A DNA stretch of 64,000 nt, taken from JBQLZQ01 sp052168355 (lineage in GTDB: Bacteria > Pseudomonadota > Alphaproteobacteria > DSM-16000 > Inquilinaceae). Below the pieces are notes generated by a model. That model was not told the origin of the DNA, ran no database searches, and worked only from the letters and a program-made list of their open reading frames with translations. This document shows, piece by piece, positions 27,503 through 36,063 of the stretch. The position numbers and the translations under genes were made by a program. Location of the stretch: contig JBQLZQ010000024.1 in NCBI GenBank assembly GCA_052168355.1, positions 12,755-76,754 on the forward strand, written 5' to 3'. How positions within the stretch are numbered: position 1 is the first letter of the stretch; every line of letters starts with the position of its first letter.

Positions 27503-28879
27503 ATGACGGCGATCAACCGATCGACACTGCTGGCGCTGGTTGCCGGCGCCGCCGGGCTGGCCTGGGCCGGCCCCTCGCTGGCCCAGGACGCGGCCGCGGT
27601 CACCGAGGCCGTGGCCGAAACGGCCGCGGCGGGCGTTACGGCGGAAACCCAGTTCGTCTTCAACACCCTGTCCTTCTTCATCCACGGCGCCTTTGTCATG
27701 TGGATGGCGGCCGGCTTTGCGATGCTGGAATCGGGGCTGGTGCGGTCCAAGAACACCGCCACCATCTGCCTGAAGAACATCGCGCTCTACAGCGTCGCCG
27801 GCATCATGTACTACATCATCGGCTACAACCTGATGTATGCCAACGTCGACGGCGGCTTCATCGGCAGCTTCCTGCCCTTCTGGTCGGCCGACGATACGGC
27901 GGCGGCGGCCGGGGACTTCGATTCCCAGACCTATGCGGCGACATCCGACTGGTTCTTCCAGATGGTGTTCGTGGCGACCGCCGCGTCGATCGTGTCGGGC
28001 ACCCTGGCCGAGCGGATCAAGCTGTGGCCGTTCCTGCTGTTCACCGTCATCCTGACCGGGTTCATCTATCCCATCCAGGGGTCCTGGCAGTGGGGCGGCG
28101 GCTGGCTCTACGAACGGGGCTTCAGCGATTTCGCCGGCTCCACCCTGGTCCATTCGGTGGGCGGCTGGGCGGCCCTGACCGGCGCCATCATCCTGGGCGC
28201 GCGCAAGGGCAAGTACAACGCCGACGGGTCGGTCAACGCCATGCCGGGCGCCAACCTGCCGCTGGCCACCCTGGGCACCTTCATCCTGTGGCTGGGCTGG
28301 TTCGGGTTCAACGGCGGGTCGCAGCTGGCCCTGGGCACGGCGGCCGACGCCATCGCCATCGCCAACATCTACGCCAACACCAACATGGCGGCGGCCGGCG
28401 GCGTGGTGGCGGCGATGATCGTCAGCCAGATCCTCTACAAGAAGGTCGACCTGACCATGGCGCTGAACGGCGCCATCGCCGGCCTGGTGTCGATCACCGC
28501 CGGGCCGGACACGCCCGGCCTGGGGGCCGCCATCCTGATCGGCGGCGTCGGCGGCGTGCTGGTGGTGTTCGCCGTGCCGCTGCTCGACAAGCTGAAGATC
28601 GACGATGTCGTCGGCGCCATCTCGGCCCATCTGGTGGCCGGCATCTGGGGCACCCTGGCGGTGCCGCTGACCAACGACGCGGCCTCGTTCGGCACCCAGG
28701 CGCTGGGCGTGATCGCGATCGGCGCGTTCGTGGTCATCGTCAGCGCCGCCTTCTGGTTCCTGATCAAGGTCACGGTCGGCATCCGGGTGTCGGACGAGGA
28801 CGAGGTCAACGGGCTGGACCGGAGCGAGCTGGGCATGGAGGCCTATCCGGAATTCGGCCAGGGATCGATGCGCATGTAG
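27503..28879 (+). CDS. amtB: Ammonium transporter
   Basis: The 458-aa protein has a cleavable N-terminal signal (LLALVAGAAGLAWA...LAQ) and eleven transmembrane segments. Recognisable blocks are FVMWMAAGFAMLESGLVRSKN, the first pore His in STLVHSVGGWAALTG and the second in SAHLVAGIWGTLAVP. It conducts ammonium across the inner membrane under the control of GlnK, encoded immediately upstream. Confidence 0.96.
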   Translation: MTAINRSTLLALVAGAAGLAWAGPSLAQDAAAVTEAVAETAAAGVTAETQFVFNTLSFFIHGAFVMWMAAGFAMLESGLVRSKNTATICLKNIALYSVAGIMYYIIGYNLMYANVDGGFIGSFLPFWSADDTAAAAGDFDSQTYAATSDWFFQMVFVATAASIVSGTLAERIKLWPFLLFTVILTGFIYPIQGSWQWGGGWLYERGFSDFAGSTLVHSVGGWAALTGAIILGARKGKYNADGSVNAMPGANLPLATLGTFILWLGWFGFNGGSQLALGTAADAIAIANIYANTNMAAAGGVVAAMIVSQILYKKVDLTMALNGAIAGLVSITAGPDTPGLGAAILIGGVGGVLVVFAVPLLDKLKIDDVVGAISAHLVAGIWGTLAVPLTNDAASFGTQALGVIAIGAFVVIVSAAFWFLIKVTVGIRVSDEDEVNGLDRSELGMEAYPEFGQGSMRM

Positions 28880-28914
28880 CGCAACAGGGCCGCGACACCG
28901 GCCCGCGTGAAGAG

Positions 28915-28947
28915 CCCCGGAGGCTTCGCCGCCTCCGGGGTTCTTTT
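28915..28947 (+). terminator. Intrinsic terminator after amtB
   Basis: A 10-bp perfect stem, CCCCGGAGGC / GCCTCCGGGG, with a 6-base loop and followed by TTCTTTT, lies 35 bp after the amtB stop. Confidence 0.9.
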
Positions 28948-29094
28948 ATCCGCCTCAACAAGTCGACGAGACATTTCTAAAAAGCCATTGGATTTAGGGA
29001 CTCTTTGATCGATCGCCGTTCTTGCCGGAGGGCCGGCCCGCCGATATAGTCGGCACGATGACCCCTGCGATTCACCGGCCGGCATGATCCCGTC

Positions 29095-30309
29095 ATGATC
29101 AACGACGCCCTTCAGCGGCTGACCGAATATCCGTTCCCGCGCCTCGCCGGTCTGCTCGACGGCATCGCGCCGCCGCCGGGAACCCGGCCGGTGATCCTGT
29201 CGATCGGCGATCCCCAGCATCCCGCGCCGGACGTCATCGGCGCCGTGCTTCACGCCAATGCCCATCTGTGGAACCGCTACCCGCCGCTGGACGGCACGCC
29301 GGAATTTCGCGAGGCCGCGTGCGGCTGGCTGCGCCGCCGGTTCGCCGTCGCCGACGGTCTGATCGACCCGGACCGCGCCATCCTGCCCCTGTCGGGCACG
29401 CGCGAGGGGCTGTTCCTGTCGGCCCTGCTGACCGTGCCGGCGCGCAAGGGCGGCGCCACGCCGGCCGTGTGCATGCCCAACCCGTTCTACGCCCCGTACG
29501 AGGGGGCCGCCCGCATGGCGGGGGCGGAACCGGTGTTCCTGCACACCGATGCCGGCACCGGGTTCCTGCCGGACCTCGACGCGCTGACGCCTTCGTTGCT
29601 GGACCGTACGGCCCTGTTCTACCTGTGCAGCCCCGGCAACCCGCAAGGGGCGGCGGCGCCGCGCGCCTATCTGGAGCGGCTGATCGGGCTGGCCCGCCGC
29701 CACGGTTTCGTGCTGGCGCTGGATGAGTGCTACACCGAGATCTATGGCGGCGAACCGCCGGCCGGCGGGCTGGAAGCGGCCGGCGGGGCGTTGGATAATC
29801 TGCTGCTGTTCCAGTCCCTGTCCAAGCGGTCGAACGCCGCCGGCCTGCGCGCCGGCTTTACGGTGGGGGATCCCCGTCTGATCGCGTCGTTCCGGCGCTT
29901 GCGCGGGTACGCCGCCGCCGGCATGCCCCTGCCCATCCAGGCCGCCGCCGCCGCCCTGTGGCGCGACGACGCCCATGTCGAGACCAACCGCGCCCTCTAC
30001 CGCGCCAAGTTCGACGCCGCCGAACGGGCCCTGGCGGGACGGTTGCCGTTCCGGCGCCCCGACGGCGGGTTCTTCCTGTGGCTGGAGGTCGGCGACGGAG
30101 AGGCGGCCGCCCGCCGCCTGTGGGGCGAAGCCGGGATCAAGGTTCTGCCCGGCGCCTATCTGGCCCAGCCGGACGCCGACGGCATCAACCGCGCCGACTC
30201 CTACATTAGGGTGGCGCTGGTGCACGACGAGCCGGTCGTGCGCGACGCCCTGGAGCGTCTTGCCGACATCCTCAGCCCCGCGCGGCCCCGGGCCGTCGGC
30301 GCCGCCTGA
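29095..30309 (+). CDS. dapC: Aminotransferase, probable succinyldiaminopimelate transaminase
   Basis: This 404-aa fold-type I PLP enzyme has LSGTREGLFLSAL, YLCSPGNPQGAAAP, DECYTEIYGG (Asp contacting the cofactor) and the Schiff-base Lys in FQSLSKRSNAAGLRAGF. The start MINDALQRLTEYPFPRL, followed by ILSIGDPQHP, is typical of DapC, which transfers an amino group to N-succinyl-2-amino-6-oxopimelate in lysine/peptidoglycan synthesis. Its place between amtB and ftsK is common in this group of bacteria. A related class I aminotransferase cannot be fully excluded. Confidence 0.85.
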   Translation: MINDALQRLTEYPFPRLAGLLDGIAPPPGTRPVILSIGDPQHPAPDVIGAVLHANAHLWNRYPPLDGTPEFREAACGWLRRRFAVADGLIDPDRAILPLSGTREGLFLSALLTVPARKGGATPAVCMPNPFYAPYEGAARMAGAEPVFLHTDAGTGFLPDLDALTPSLLDRTALFYLCSPGNPQGAAAPRAYLERLIGLARRHGFVLALDECYTEIYGGEPPAGGLEAAGGALDNLLLFQSLSKRSNAAGLRAGFTVGDPRLIASFRRLRGYAAAGMPLPIQAAAAALWRDDAHVETNRALYRAKFDAAERALAGRLPFRRPDGGFFLWLEVGDGEAAARRLWGEAGIKVLPGAYLAQPDADGINRADSYIRVALVHDEPVVRDALERLADILSPARPRAVGAA

Positions 30310-30338
30310 TATCAAGTTTCATCGATTCGGATACGATC

Positions 30339-32798
30339 ATGGCGACCACCACCTCACGCTCCGCCCGGCGACGCAATACCGCCCGCGCGACGCTGCTGCC
30401 CGAAGGGGCCGGCGACTTCCTGCGCCGCCGCCTGGCGGAAGCCGCCGGCGCCACCATCCTGGTCGCGGGCACGGCGTTGCTGCTGGCCCTGATCAGCTAT
30501 GTCCCCGCCGATCCGTCCTGGAACACGGCCGGGGACGGCGCCACCGTGCGCAACCTGATGGGCGTGCCGGGCGCCTATGCCGCGGACCTGTTCATCCAGA
30601 CGCTGGGCGCCATGGCGTTCGTCGCCGCCCTGGTGCCGATGATCTGGGGCTGGCGCCGGCTGCGGCATCAGCATCTGGGGCGGCTGTGGCTGCGGGTGGT
30701 GGCCCTTCTGGTCTGCCTGTTGCTGGGCGCGGCCGCGCTGGCGCCGTTCGACGCCCCGTCCGCGTGGTCCACCCATGCGGTCCTGGGCGGCGCCGTCGGC
30801 CGGCTGCTGCTCTTTCAGCTGGGGGACGCCGCGCTGATGGGGCTGGGCCTGACAGACCTCATATGGACGGCGCTGGCCTGCGGTGTGGTCGCGCTGCTTC
30901 TGGTGCCCGTGGCCCTGGGCCTGTCGGCGGAGGAATGGCGCGGGGCGGCCGGGCGGGGCGGTCGTGGCCTGGGATGGGTGTTCCGGGGCGCGTCCCTGAC
31001 CGGGCGCAGCGGCCTGCGCGCGTCGGTCGCCGCCGCCCAGGGATTGGCGCGGCGGGCCGAGGCGGTCACCGCCCGCAAGGACCCGGTTCTGGGCGCCCGG
31101 GCAACCGGCCGGCGGGCGCCCGAAGGGCTGGCCCCGCGCCCGGAGGACGCCGACGACGAACCGGTCGTGGAGGTGGTGTCCCACGCCAGGTCGGCGACCC
31201 TGGTCGGCCCCAGGCCGACGCCGGTGCCGGCCGGCCGCCGGGCGGCGAGCGAACGCCAGCCCAAGCTGGATCTGGAGGCGAACGACGATTACGAGCTGCC
31301 GCCCCTGGACCTGTTGCGCCCGCCCGACCCCAACCAGCGCCCGGTCCGCCTGAACGAGGAGGCGCTGCGCCGCAATGCCGAGATCCTGATCGGCGTGCTT
31401 GGCGATTTCGGCGTCAAGGGCGAGATCGTGCGCGTCAACCCGGGCCCGGTGGTGACGCTGTACGAGCTCGAGCCCGCGCCCGGCACCAAGTCCAGCCGGG
31501 TCATCGGTCTGGCCGACGACATCGCCCGGTCGATGAGCGCGATTTCCGTCCGCGTCGCGGTGGTGCCGGGGCGCAACGCCATCGGCATCGAGCTGCCCAA
31601 CGCCAAGCGCGAGATGGTGCTGCTGCGCGAGATGCTGGCCGCCGACGCCTACGACCGGTCCGCCGCCAAGCTGGCGCTGGTGCTGGGCAAGGACATCGGC
31701 GGCGCGCCGATGATCACCGATCTGGCGCGCATGCCCCACCTGCTGGTCGCCGGCACCACCGGGTCGGGCAAGTCGGTGGCCATCAACACCATGATCCTGT
31801 CGCTGCTGTACCGGCTGACGCCGGAGAAGGTGCGGTTCATCATGGTCGACCCCAAGATGCTGGAACTCAGCGTCTATGACGGCATCCCGCACCTGCTGTC
31901 GCCGGTGGTGACCGAGCCGAAGCTGGCGGTGGTGGCCATGAAGTGGACGGTGCGGGAGATGGAGGACCGCTACCGGTCCATGTCGCGCCTCGGCGTGCGC
32001 AACATCGAGGGCTACAACCAGCGCCTGCGCGAGGCCAAGGCCAAGGGCGAGGTGCTGACCCGGCGGGTGCAGACCGGGTTCGACGCCGACACCGGCAAGC
32101 CGGTGTTCGAGGACCAGCCCTTCGACCTGACCGAACTGCCCTACATCGTGGTGGTGGTCGACGAGATGGCCGACCTGATGATGGTCGCCGGCAAGGAAAT
32201 CGAAGCCGCCATCCAGCGCCTGGCGCAGATGGCGCGGGCCGCCGGCATCCACCTGATCATGGCCACCCAGCGGCCGTCCGTCGACGTCATCACCGGCACC
32301 ATCAAGGCCAACTTCCCGACCCGCATCAGCTTTCAGGTGACCAGCAAGATCGACAGCCGCACCATCCTGCAGGAAGGCGGGGCCGAACAGCTTCTGGGCC
32401 AGGGTGACATGCTGTACATGGCCGGCGGCGGGCGCATCACCCGGGTTCACGGGCCCTTCGTCGACGACCGGGAAGTGGAAATGGTGGTACGCCACCTGAA
32501 AGCCCAGGGCGAACCCGACTACAACGACCAGATCCTCGAGGACGAAGAGGAGAACGCCGCCTTCGACGCCCTGGCCGGCGGCGGCGAGGGCGGCGGCACC
32601 GGCGACGACCTGTACGACCGGGCGGTGGCCCTGGTGGCGCGGGAGGGCAAGGCCTCGACGTCGTTCGTCCAGCGCCACCTGCAGATCGGCTACAACCGCG
32701 CCGCCCGGATCATCGAGAAGATGGAAAGCGAGGGCGTGGTCAGCAAGGCCAACCATGTCGGCAAGCGCGAGGTCCTGGTCGGCGACCACGGCGGCTGA
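30339..32798 (+). CDS. ftsK: DNA translocase FtsK
   Basis: This 819-aa division protein has four transmembrane segments in the first ~200 residues, a Pro/Arg-rich linker, the alpha and beta motor domains and a C-terminal gamma winged helix (YDRAVALVAREGKAST ... SEGVVSKANHVGKREVLV). The motor has Walker A GTTGSGKSVAIN (near residue 475) and Walker B YIVVVVDEMADLMM. It pumps the chromosome terminus through the closing septum and activates XerCD at dif. The linker is short compared with E. coli FtsK, normal for alphaproteobacteria. Confidence 0.96.
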   Translation: MATTTSRSARRRNTARATLLPEGAGDFLRRRLAEAAGATILVAGTALLLALISYVPADPSWNTAGDGATVRNLMGVPGAYAADLFIQTLGAMAFVAALVPMIWGWRRLRHQHLGRLWLRVVALLVCLLLGAAALAPFDAPSAWSTHAVLGGAVGRLLLFQLGDAALMGLGLTDLIWTALACGVVALLLVPVALGLSAEEWRGAAGRGGRGLGWVFRGASLTGRSGLRASVAAAQGLARRAEAVTARKDPVLGARATGRRAPEGLAPRPEDADDEPVVEVVSHARSATLVGPRPTPVPAGRRAASERQPKLDLEANDDYELPPLDLLRPPDPNQRPVRLNEEALRRNAEILIGVLGDFGVKGEIVRVNPGPVVTLYELEPAPGTKSSRVIGLADDIARSMSAISVRVAVVPGRNAIGIELPNAKREMVLLREMLAADAYDRSAAKLALVLGKDIGGAPMITDLARMPHLLVAGTTGSGKSVAINTMILSLLYRLTPEKVRFIMVDPKMLELSVYDGIPHLLSPVVTEPKLAVVAMKWTVREMEDRYRSMSRLGVRNIEGYNQRLREAKAKGEVLTRRVQTGFDADTGKPVFEDQPFDLTELPYIVVVVDEMADLMMVAGKEIEAAIQRLAQMARAAGIHLIMATQRPSVDVITGTIKANFPTRISFQVTSKIDSRTILQEGGAEQLLGQGDMLYMAGGGRITRVHGPFVDDREVEMVVRHLKAQGEPDYNDQILEDEEENAAFDALAGGGEGGGTGDDLYDRAVALVAREGKASTSFVQRHLQIGYNRAARIIEKMESEGVVSKANHVGKREVLVGDHGG

Positions 32799-33463
32799 GG
32801 ACCCGCCGCCGGAAATCGCGGGTGGAGTTTTGGACGGGGAAGGCCCCCCGAAACAAGCCGTGAGAGTTTTTAGGAACTGAAGTCTCCAAGAAACACGCCG
32901 CGAGCCCCGGCCCCCGAGCCGGGGCCTGTGCAGGACGGCGACGCCCAGAGAAATGCAAGCGGCACCGGTTCGCACAGGTCCCGGATCAAGTCCGGGACTC
33001 GCGGAGACTGGTTTTCAGGTGGAGAAATCCCAAGAAACAAGCCGCGAGCCCCGGACACCGATCCGGGGCCCATGCACGACGGCGACGCCCGGAGACTCGC
33101 CAACGGCACCAATCCGCACAGGTCCCGGATCAAGTCCGGGACTCGCGGAGACTGGTTTTGGGTAGAGAAATCCTAAGGTAAGAAACCGCGAGCCCCGGCC
33201 CCCGAGCCGGGGCCTGTGCAGGACGGCGACGCCCAAAGAAACGCAAACGGAACCGGTCCGCACAGGTCCCGCATCACGTGCGGGACTCGCGGAGACGATT
33301 TTCGGGTAGGGAAATCCCGCCGGAAAGAAACCGCGAGCCCCGGCCCCCGGGCCGGGGCCCGTGCACGGCGGCGCCGTGGGCACGCTTGACAGAACCGCCC
33401 GTGCCATCGATGTGTCCCCGAACCGCCCGACTTCCGACACACCAGGCTGGCACCGTCCGTCCC
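32799..33463. other. 665-bp gene-free interval between ftsK and lolA, mostly tandem repeat
   Basis: Apart from the ~144-bp tandem repeats (listed separately) and ~85 bp before lolA, nothing coding is credible. Frames that cross it are arginine- and proline-rich and repeat with the DNA. Confidence 0.7.
32898..33375. repeat. Three tandem ~144-bp repeats plus a partial fourth
   Basis: Units begin CCGCGAGCCCCGG at 32898, 33042, 33186 and 33331, so the period is 144, 144 and 145 bp. Each full unit holds two palindromes: CCCCGG-N6-CCGGGG, then one like CCCGGATCAAGTCCGGGA about 65 bp later (CCCGCATCACGTGCGGGA in unit three). The arms co-vary between units, which suggests that structure is conserved. 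The final copy stops after the first palindrome. Confidence 0.88.
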
Positions 33464-34132
33464 ATGATGATGATCACCGCCACGACCGACACCGCCTTGT
33501 CGCCCCTGACGCGCCGCGCCGCGCTGATCGCCGCCGCCTTCGCCCTGCTGCTGGGCGCGGCGGCCGCGCCCGCCTGGCCCCAGACGGCGCTGAGCGTGGA
33601 GGACAGGGCGGACCTGGCCCGCGTCGAGGCCTATCTCAACGGTCTGGACACCGTTCAGGCGCGTTTCGTCCAGGTCAGTCAGAACGCCGGCATCAGCCAG
33701 GGAACCTTTTATCTGGAGCGGCCGGGCCGCATGCGGATCGAGTACGACCCGCCGATCCCCTATCTGTATGTCGCCGACGGCGTGTGGCTGACCTTCTGGG
33801 ACGGAGAGCTGGAGCAGCGCAGCGACGTACCGCTGGGGTCGACCCTGGCCGATTTCATCACCCGCGCCGATATTCGGCTCGGCGGGTCGGTGACCCCCAC
33901 GGCCGTGCGCCGCGGCGGCGGCATCCTCGAGGTCGACGTGGTCCAGACGGAGGACCCCGGCGCCGGGCTGCTGACCCTGGTGTTCACGGACGATCCGCTG
34001 GAGCTGATGCGCTGGATGGTGGTCGACGCCCAGGGCCTGACCACCGAGGTCACGCTGGTCGAGCCGCGCTTTGGCGGCACGCTGGACCGCGACCTGTTCC
34101 GGGCGCCGCGCCCGCCGCGACGCCGCAACTGA
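33464..34132 (+). CDS. lolA: Outer-membrane lipoprotein carrier protein LolA
   Basis: The 222-aa protein has a signal peptide (RRAALIAAAFALLLGAAAAP, ending PAWPQ) and a mature domain with LNGLDTVQARFVQVSQ, GTFYLERPGRMRIEYDPP and the late DPLELMRWMVVDAQGLTTEV, typical of LolA. It ferries lipoproteins through the periplasm. The ATG at 33464 starts the signal peptide (MMMITAT); the frame is open further upstream inside the repeats but is not meaningful there. The order ftsK-lolA is widely seen in alphaproteobacteria. It converges with the sterol desaturase-like gene. Confidence 0.92.
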   Translation: MMMITATTDTALSPLTRRAALIAAAFALLLGAAAAPAWPQTALSVEDRADLARVEAYLNGLDTVQARFVQVSQNAGISQGTFYLERPGRMRIEYDPPIPYLYVADGVWLTFWDGELEQRSDVPLGSTLADFITRADIRLGGSVTPTAVRRGGGILEVDVVQTEDPGAGLLTLVFTDDPLELMRWMVVDAQGLTTEVTLVEPRFGGTLDRDLFRAPRPPRRRN

Positions 34133-34145
34133 CCGCCGGGCGCGA

Positions 34146-34952
34146 TCAGGAGTCCCGGCGCCGGAAGGGCCGGAGCAGCAGGCCGGACAGCGGCCGTTCG
34201 TCCAGCCGTTCCACCCCGATCTTCATGTCCATCGTGCGCCTTGTGCGGCTGCGGGTCCGGAACAGCGGGTCCCACAGGCTGAGCACCGTGGCGTAATTGC
34301 TGTCGGTGTCGGCGCGGCGCGCGTGATGATGCACCCAGTGGATCGACGGCGTCACGACCACCCGCGACAGGGCCCGTTCCACCCGGCCCGGCAGCCGCAC
34401 ATTGGAATGGTGAAACAGGGCGGCGGCCAGGACCACGGCCTCGAACACCAGGACCGAAACCAGCGGGATGTCCAGGGCCACGATGATCGCGGCCCGGACC
34501 AGGGCGCTCAACAGCACCTCGCCGAAATGGAACCGCACGGCGCTGGTGGTATCGAGGAAATGGTCGAGATGGTGGACCTCGTGGAACCGCCACAGAAACG
34601 GCCATTCGTGGTTGGCCCGGTGCCACCAGTAGATCCACAAATCGAGCAGCAGCAGGTCCAGCAGCAGGCCCGGCCAGCCGCCCCACCAGTCGGGGCGCCA
34701 GCCCGGCGCCGCCAGCGCCGCCCAGGCCGACACCGGCACCACGATCAGCGGCGACAGCGCGACGTTGACCAGCCACAGCCCCGCGTTGCGGCCCAGCCGG
34801 CGCCAGCCGAACCGCCCGTCGCCGGGCGGCGGCGCGGCGGCCGGCACCAGCCGTTCCGCCGCGAACAGCAGGGCCAGCCACAGGGCGATGGCCGCGCCCT
34901 TGAGGGCCAGCGGCGCTTGGACTATGTCTTCAACCATCCGAAAGGATAACAT
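34146..34952 (-). CDS. Sterol desaturase / fatty acid hydroxylase superfamily protein
   Basis: The 268-aa membrane protein has four or five hydrophobic helices and the clustered histidines of the di-iron hydroxylase family: LWIYWWHRANHEW, FHEVHHLDHFLDTTS, VRFH, LFHHSNVRLP and IHWVHHHARRADTDSNY. It probably hydroxylates or desaturates a lipid; the substrate is unknown. Starts at 34952 or 34937 are both possible, and neither has a strong ribosome-binding site. It ends 13 bp from lolA, tail to tail. Confidence 0.87.
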   Translation of the reverse strand: MLSFRMVEDIVQAPLALKGAAIALWLALLFAAERLVPAAAPPPGDGRFGWRRLGRNAGLWLVNVALSPLIVVPVSAWAALAAPGWRPDWWGGWPGLLLDLLLLDLWIYWWHRANHEWPFLWRFHEVHHLDHFLDTTSAVRFHFGEVLLSALVRAAIIVALDIPLVSVLVFEAVVLAAALFHHSNVRLPGRVERALSRVVVTPSIHWVHHHARRADTDSNYATVLSLWDPLFRTRSRTRRTMDMKIGVERLDERPLSGLLLRPFRRRDS

Positions 34953-35020
34953 GGGATGCTGGGGTCGGATGCCCAGTCACGGCGTGGTGACCGGCTCTTC
35001 CCCTTGAGAAGGAACCAGCG

Positions 35021-35800
35021 ATGAACGGACCCGGACTGCCCCCCTTGGTCGGCATTCCCTGCTGCGCCCGCCACATCGACCCGCACCCGTTCCACATCGT
35101 CGGCGACAAGTATATCCGGGCGGTGGCCGATGGCGCCGGCGCCCTGCCGCTGCTGATCCCGGCGCTGGGCGAAGCCCTGGATCCGGCGGTCACCCTGCCC
35201 CGGCTGGATGGGCTGCTGATCACCGGCAGCCCGTCCAACGTGCATCCCGACCGGTACGGCGGGCCGGCCAGCGAGCCGGGAACGCAGCACGATCCGGCGC
35301 GCGACGCCACCACCCTGCCGCTGATCCGCGCCGCCGTCGCCGCCGGCGTGCCGGTGCTGGCCATCTGCCGCGGCCTGCAGGAGCTCAACGTGGCCCTGGG
35401 CGGCACCCTGCACCAGAAGGTGCACGAGGTGCCGGGGCGGCACGACCACCGGGCCGACGAAAGCCGGCCCATCGACATCCAGTACGGCCCCGCCCACCCC
35501 GTTTTTCTGACCCGGGGCGGCTATCTGGCCGGGCTGTTCGGGACGGAGGAGATCACCGTCAATTCGATCCACCATCAGGGCATCGACCGGCTGGCCGAGG
35601 GGCTGACGGTGGAGGCGGTGGCGGCCGATGGGCAGATCGAGGCGGTGCGGGCGCCCGAATCGGCCTTCGCCGTCGCCGTGCAGTGGCACCCGGAGTGGCG
35701 GTTCGCCGACAATCCCCAGTCCGTCAAGCTGTTCGCCGCCTTCGGCGAGGCCGTGCGCCGCCACGCCGCCCGCCCCCCGGCCCGCGCCGCCGCGGAGTGA
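35021..35800 (+). CDS. Class I glutamine amidotransferase-like hydrolase (peptidase C26, PuuD-like)
   Basis: The 259-aa protein starts PPLVGIPCCARH and has LDGLLITGSPSNVHPDRYGG, the nucleophile Cys in VLAICRGLQELNVALGGTL, and the His-Glu pair in VQWHPEWRF. These are the catalytic triad and fold of gamma-glutamyl-GABA hydrolases, which release a gamma-glutamyl group in polyamine breakdown. No other puu gene is adjacent, so the exact substrate is open. GAGAAGGAACC lies before the ATG. Confidence 0.88.
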   Translation: MNGPGLPPLVGIPCCARHIDPHPFHIVGDKYIRAVADGAGALPLLIPALGEALDPAVTLPRLDGLLITGSPSNVHPDRYGGPASEPGTQHDPARDATTLPLIRAAVAAGVPVLAICRGLQELNVALGGTLHQKVHEVPGRHDHRADESRPIDIQYGPAHPVFLTRGGYLAGLFGTEEITVNSIHHQGIDRLAEGLTVEAVAADGQIEAVRAPESAFAVAVQWHPEWRFADNPQSVKLFAAFGEAVRRHAARPPARAAAE

Positions 35801-35805
35801 TCGCA

Positions 35806-35880
35806 GCCGGCGACGCCTGAGAAACGCGAACGGCACCGCCGCGCACCGACTCCGGCTCGAGGGCCGGGGATCGCGGAATC
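35806..35880. repeat. Degraded single copy of the dispersed GC-rich repeat
   Basis: GGCGACGCCTGAGAAACGCGAACGG-like sequence, followed by CGCACC, matches the middle of the 144-bp unit at 32898-33375. The second palindrome is eroded to CCGGCTCGAGGGCCGGGG. It lies just after the amidotransferase stop. The rest of the 263-bp gap up to 36064 shows nothing else. Confidence 0.5.
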
Positions 35881-36063
35881 CTTCTTCGAGTCGATGAGGG
35901 GCGGCCAAGGCGCCGCGAACCCACACCGGTGCGGCGGACCACGGCCCCACGGTCCCAAGATGGCTCATTCGACCTGTTTGTGTCCTGTCCGCATCTGACG
36001 GCCGGGCCCCGGCGGGTGCGACAAGGCGGCCCGGATATCGCCGAACAACCAAAGGAACCCACC

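Noticed and set aside
30354..32975. 873-codon minus-strand open frame opposite ftsK
   Set aside because: His/Gln/Asp/Gly-rich antisense shadow; FtsK on the plus strand has all motor motifs.
32898..33375. CRISPR array
   Set aside because: The period is 144 bp and whole units are similar; there are no short repeats alternating with unique spacers and no cas genes.
34133..34145. Terminator between lolA and the convergent sterol desaturase-like gene
   Set aside because: Only 13 bp separate the stops and no hairpin with a T-run is visible.
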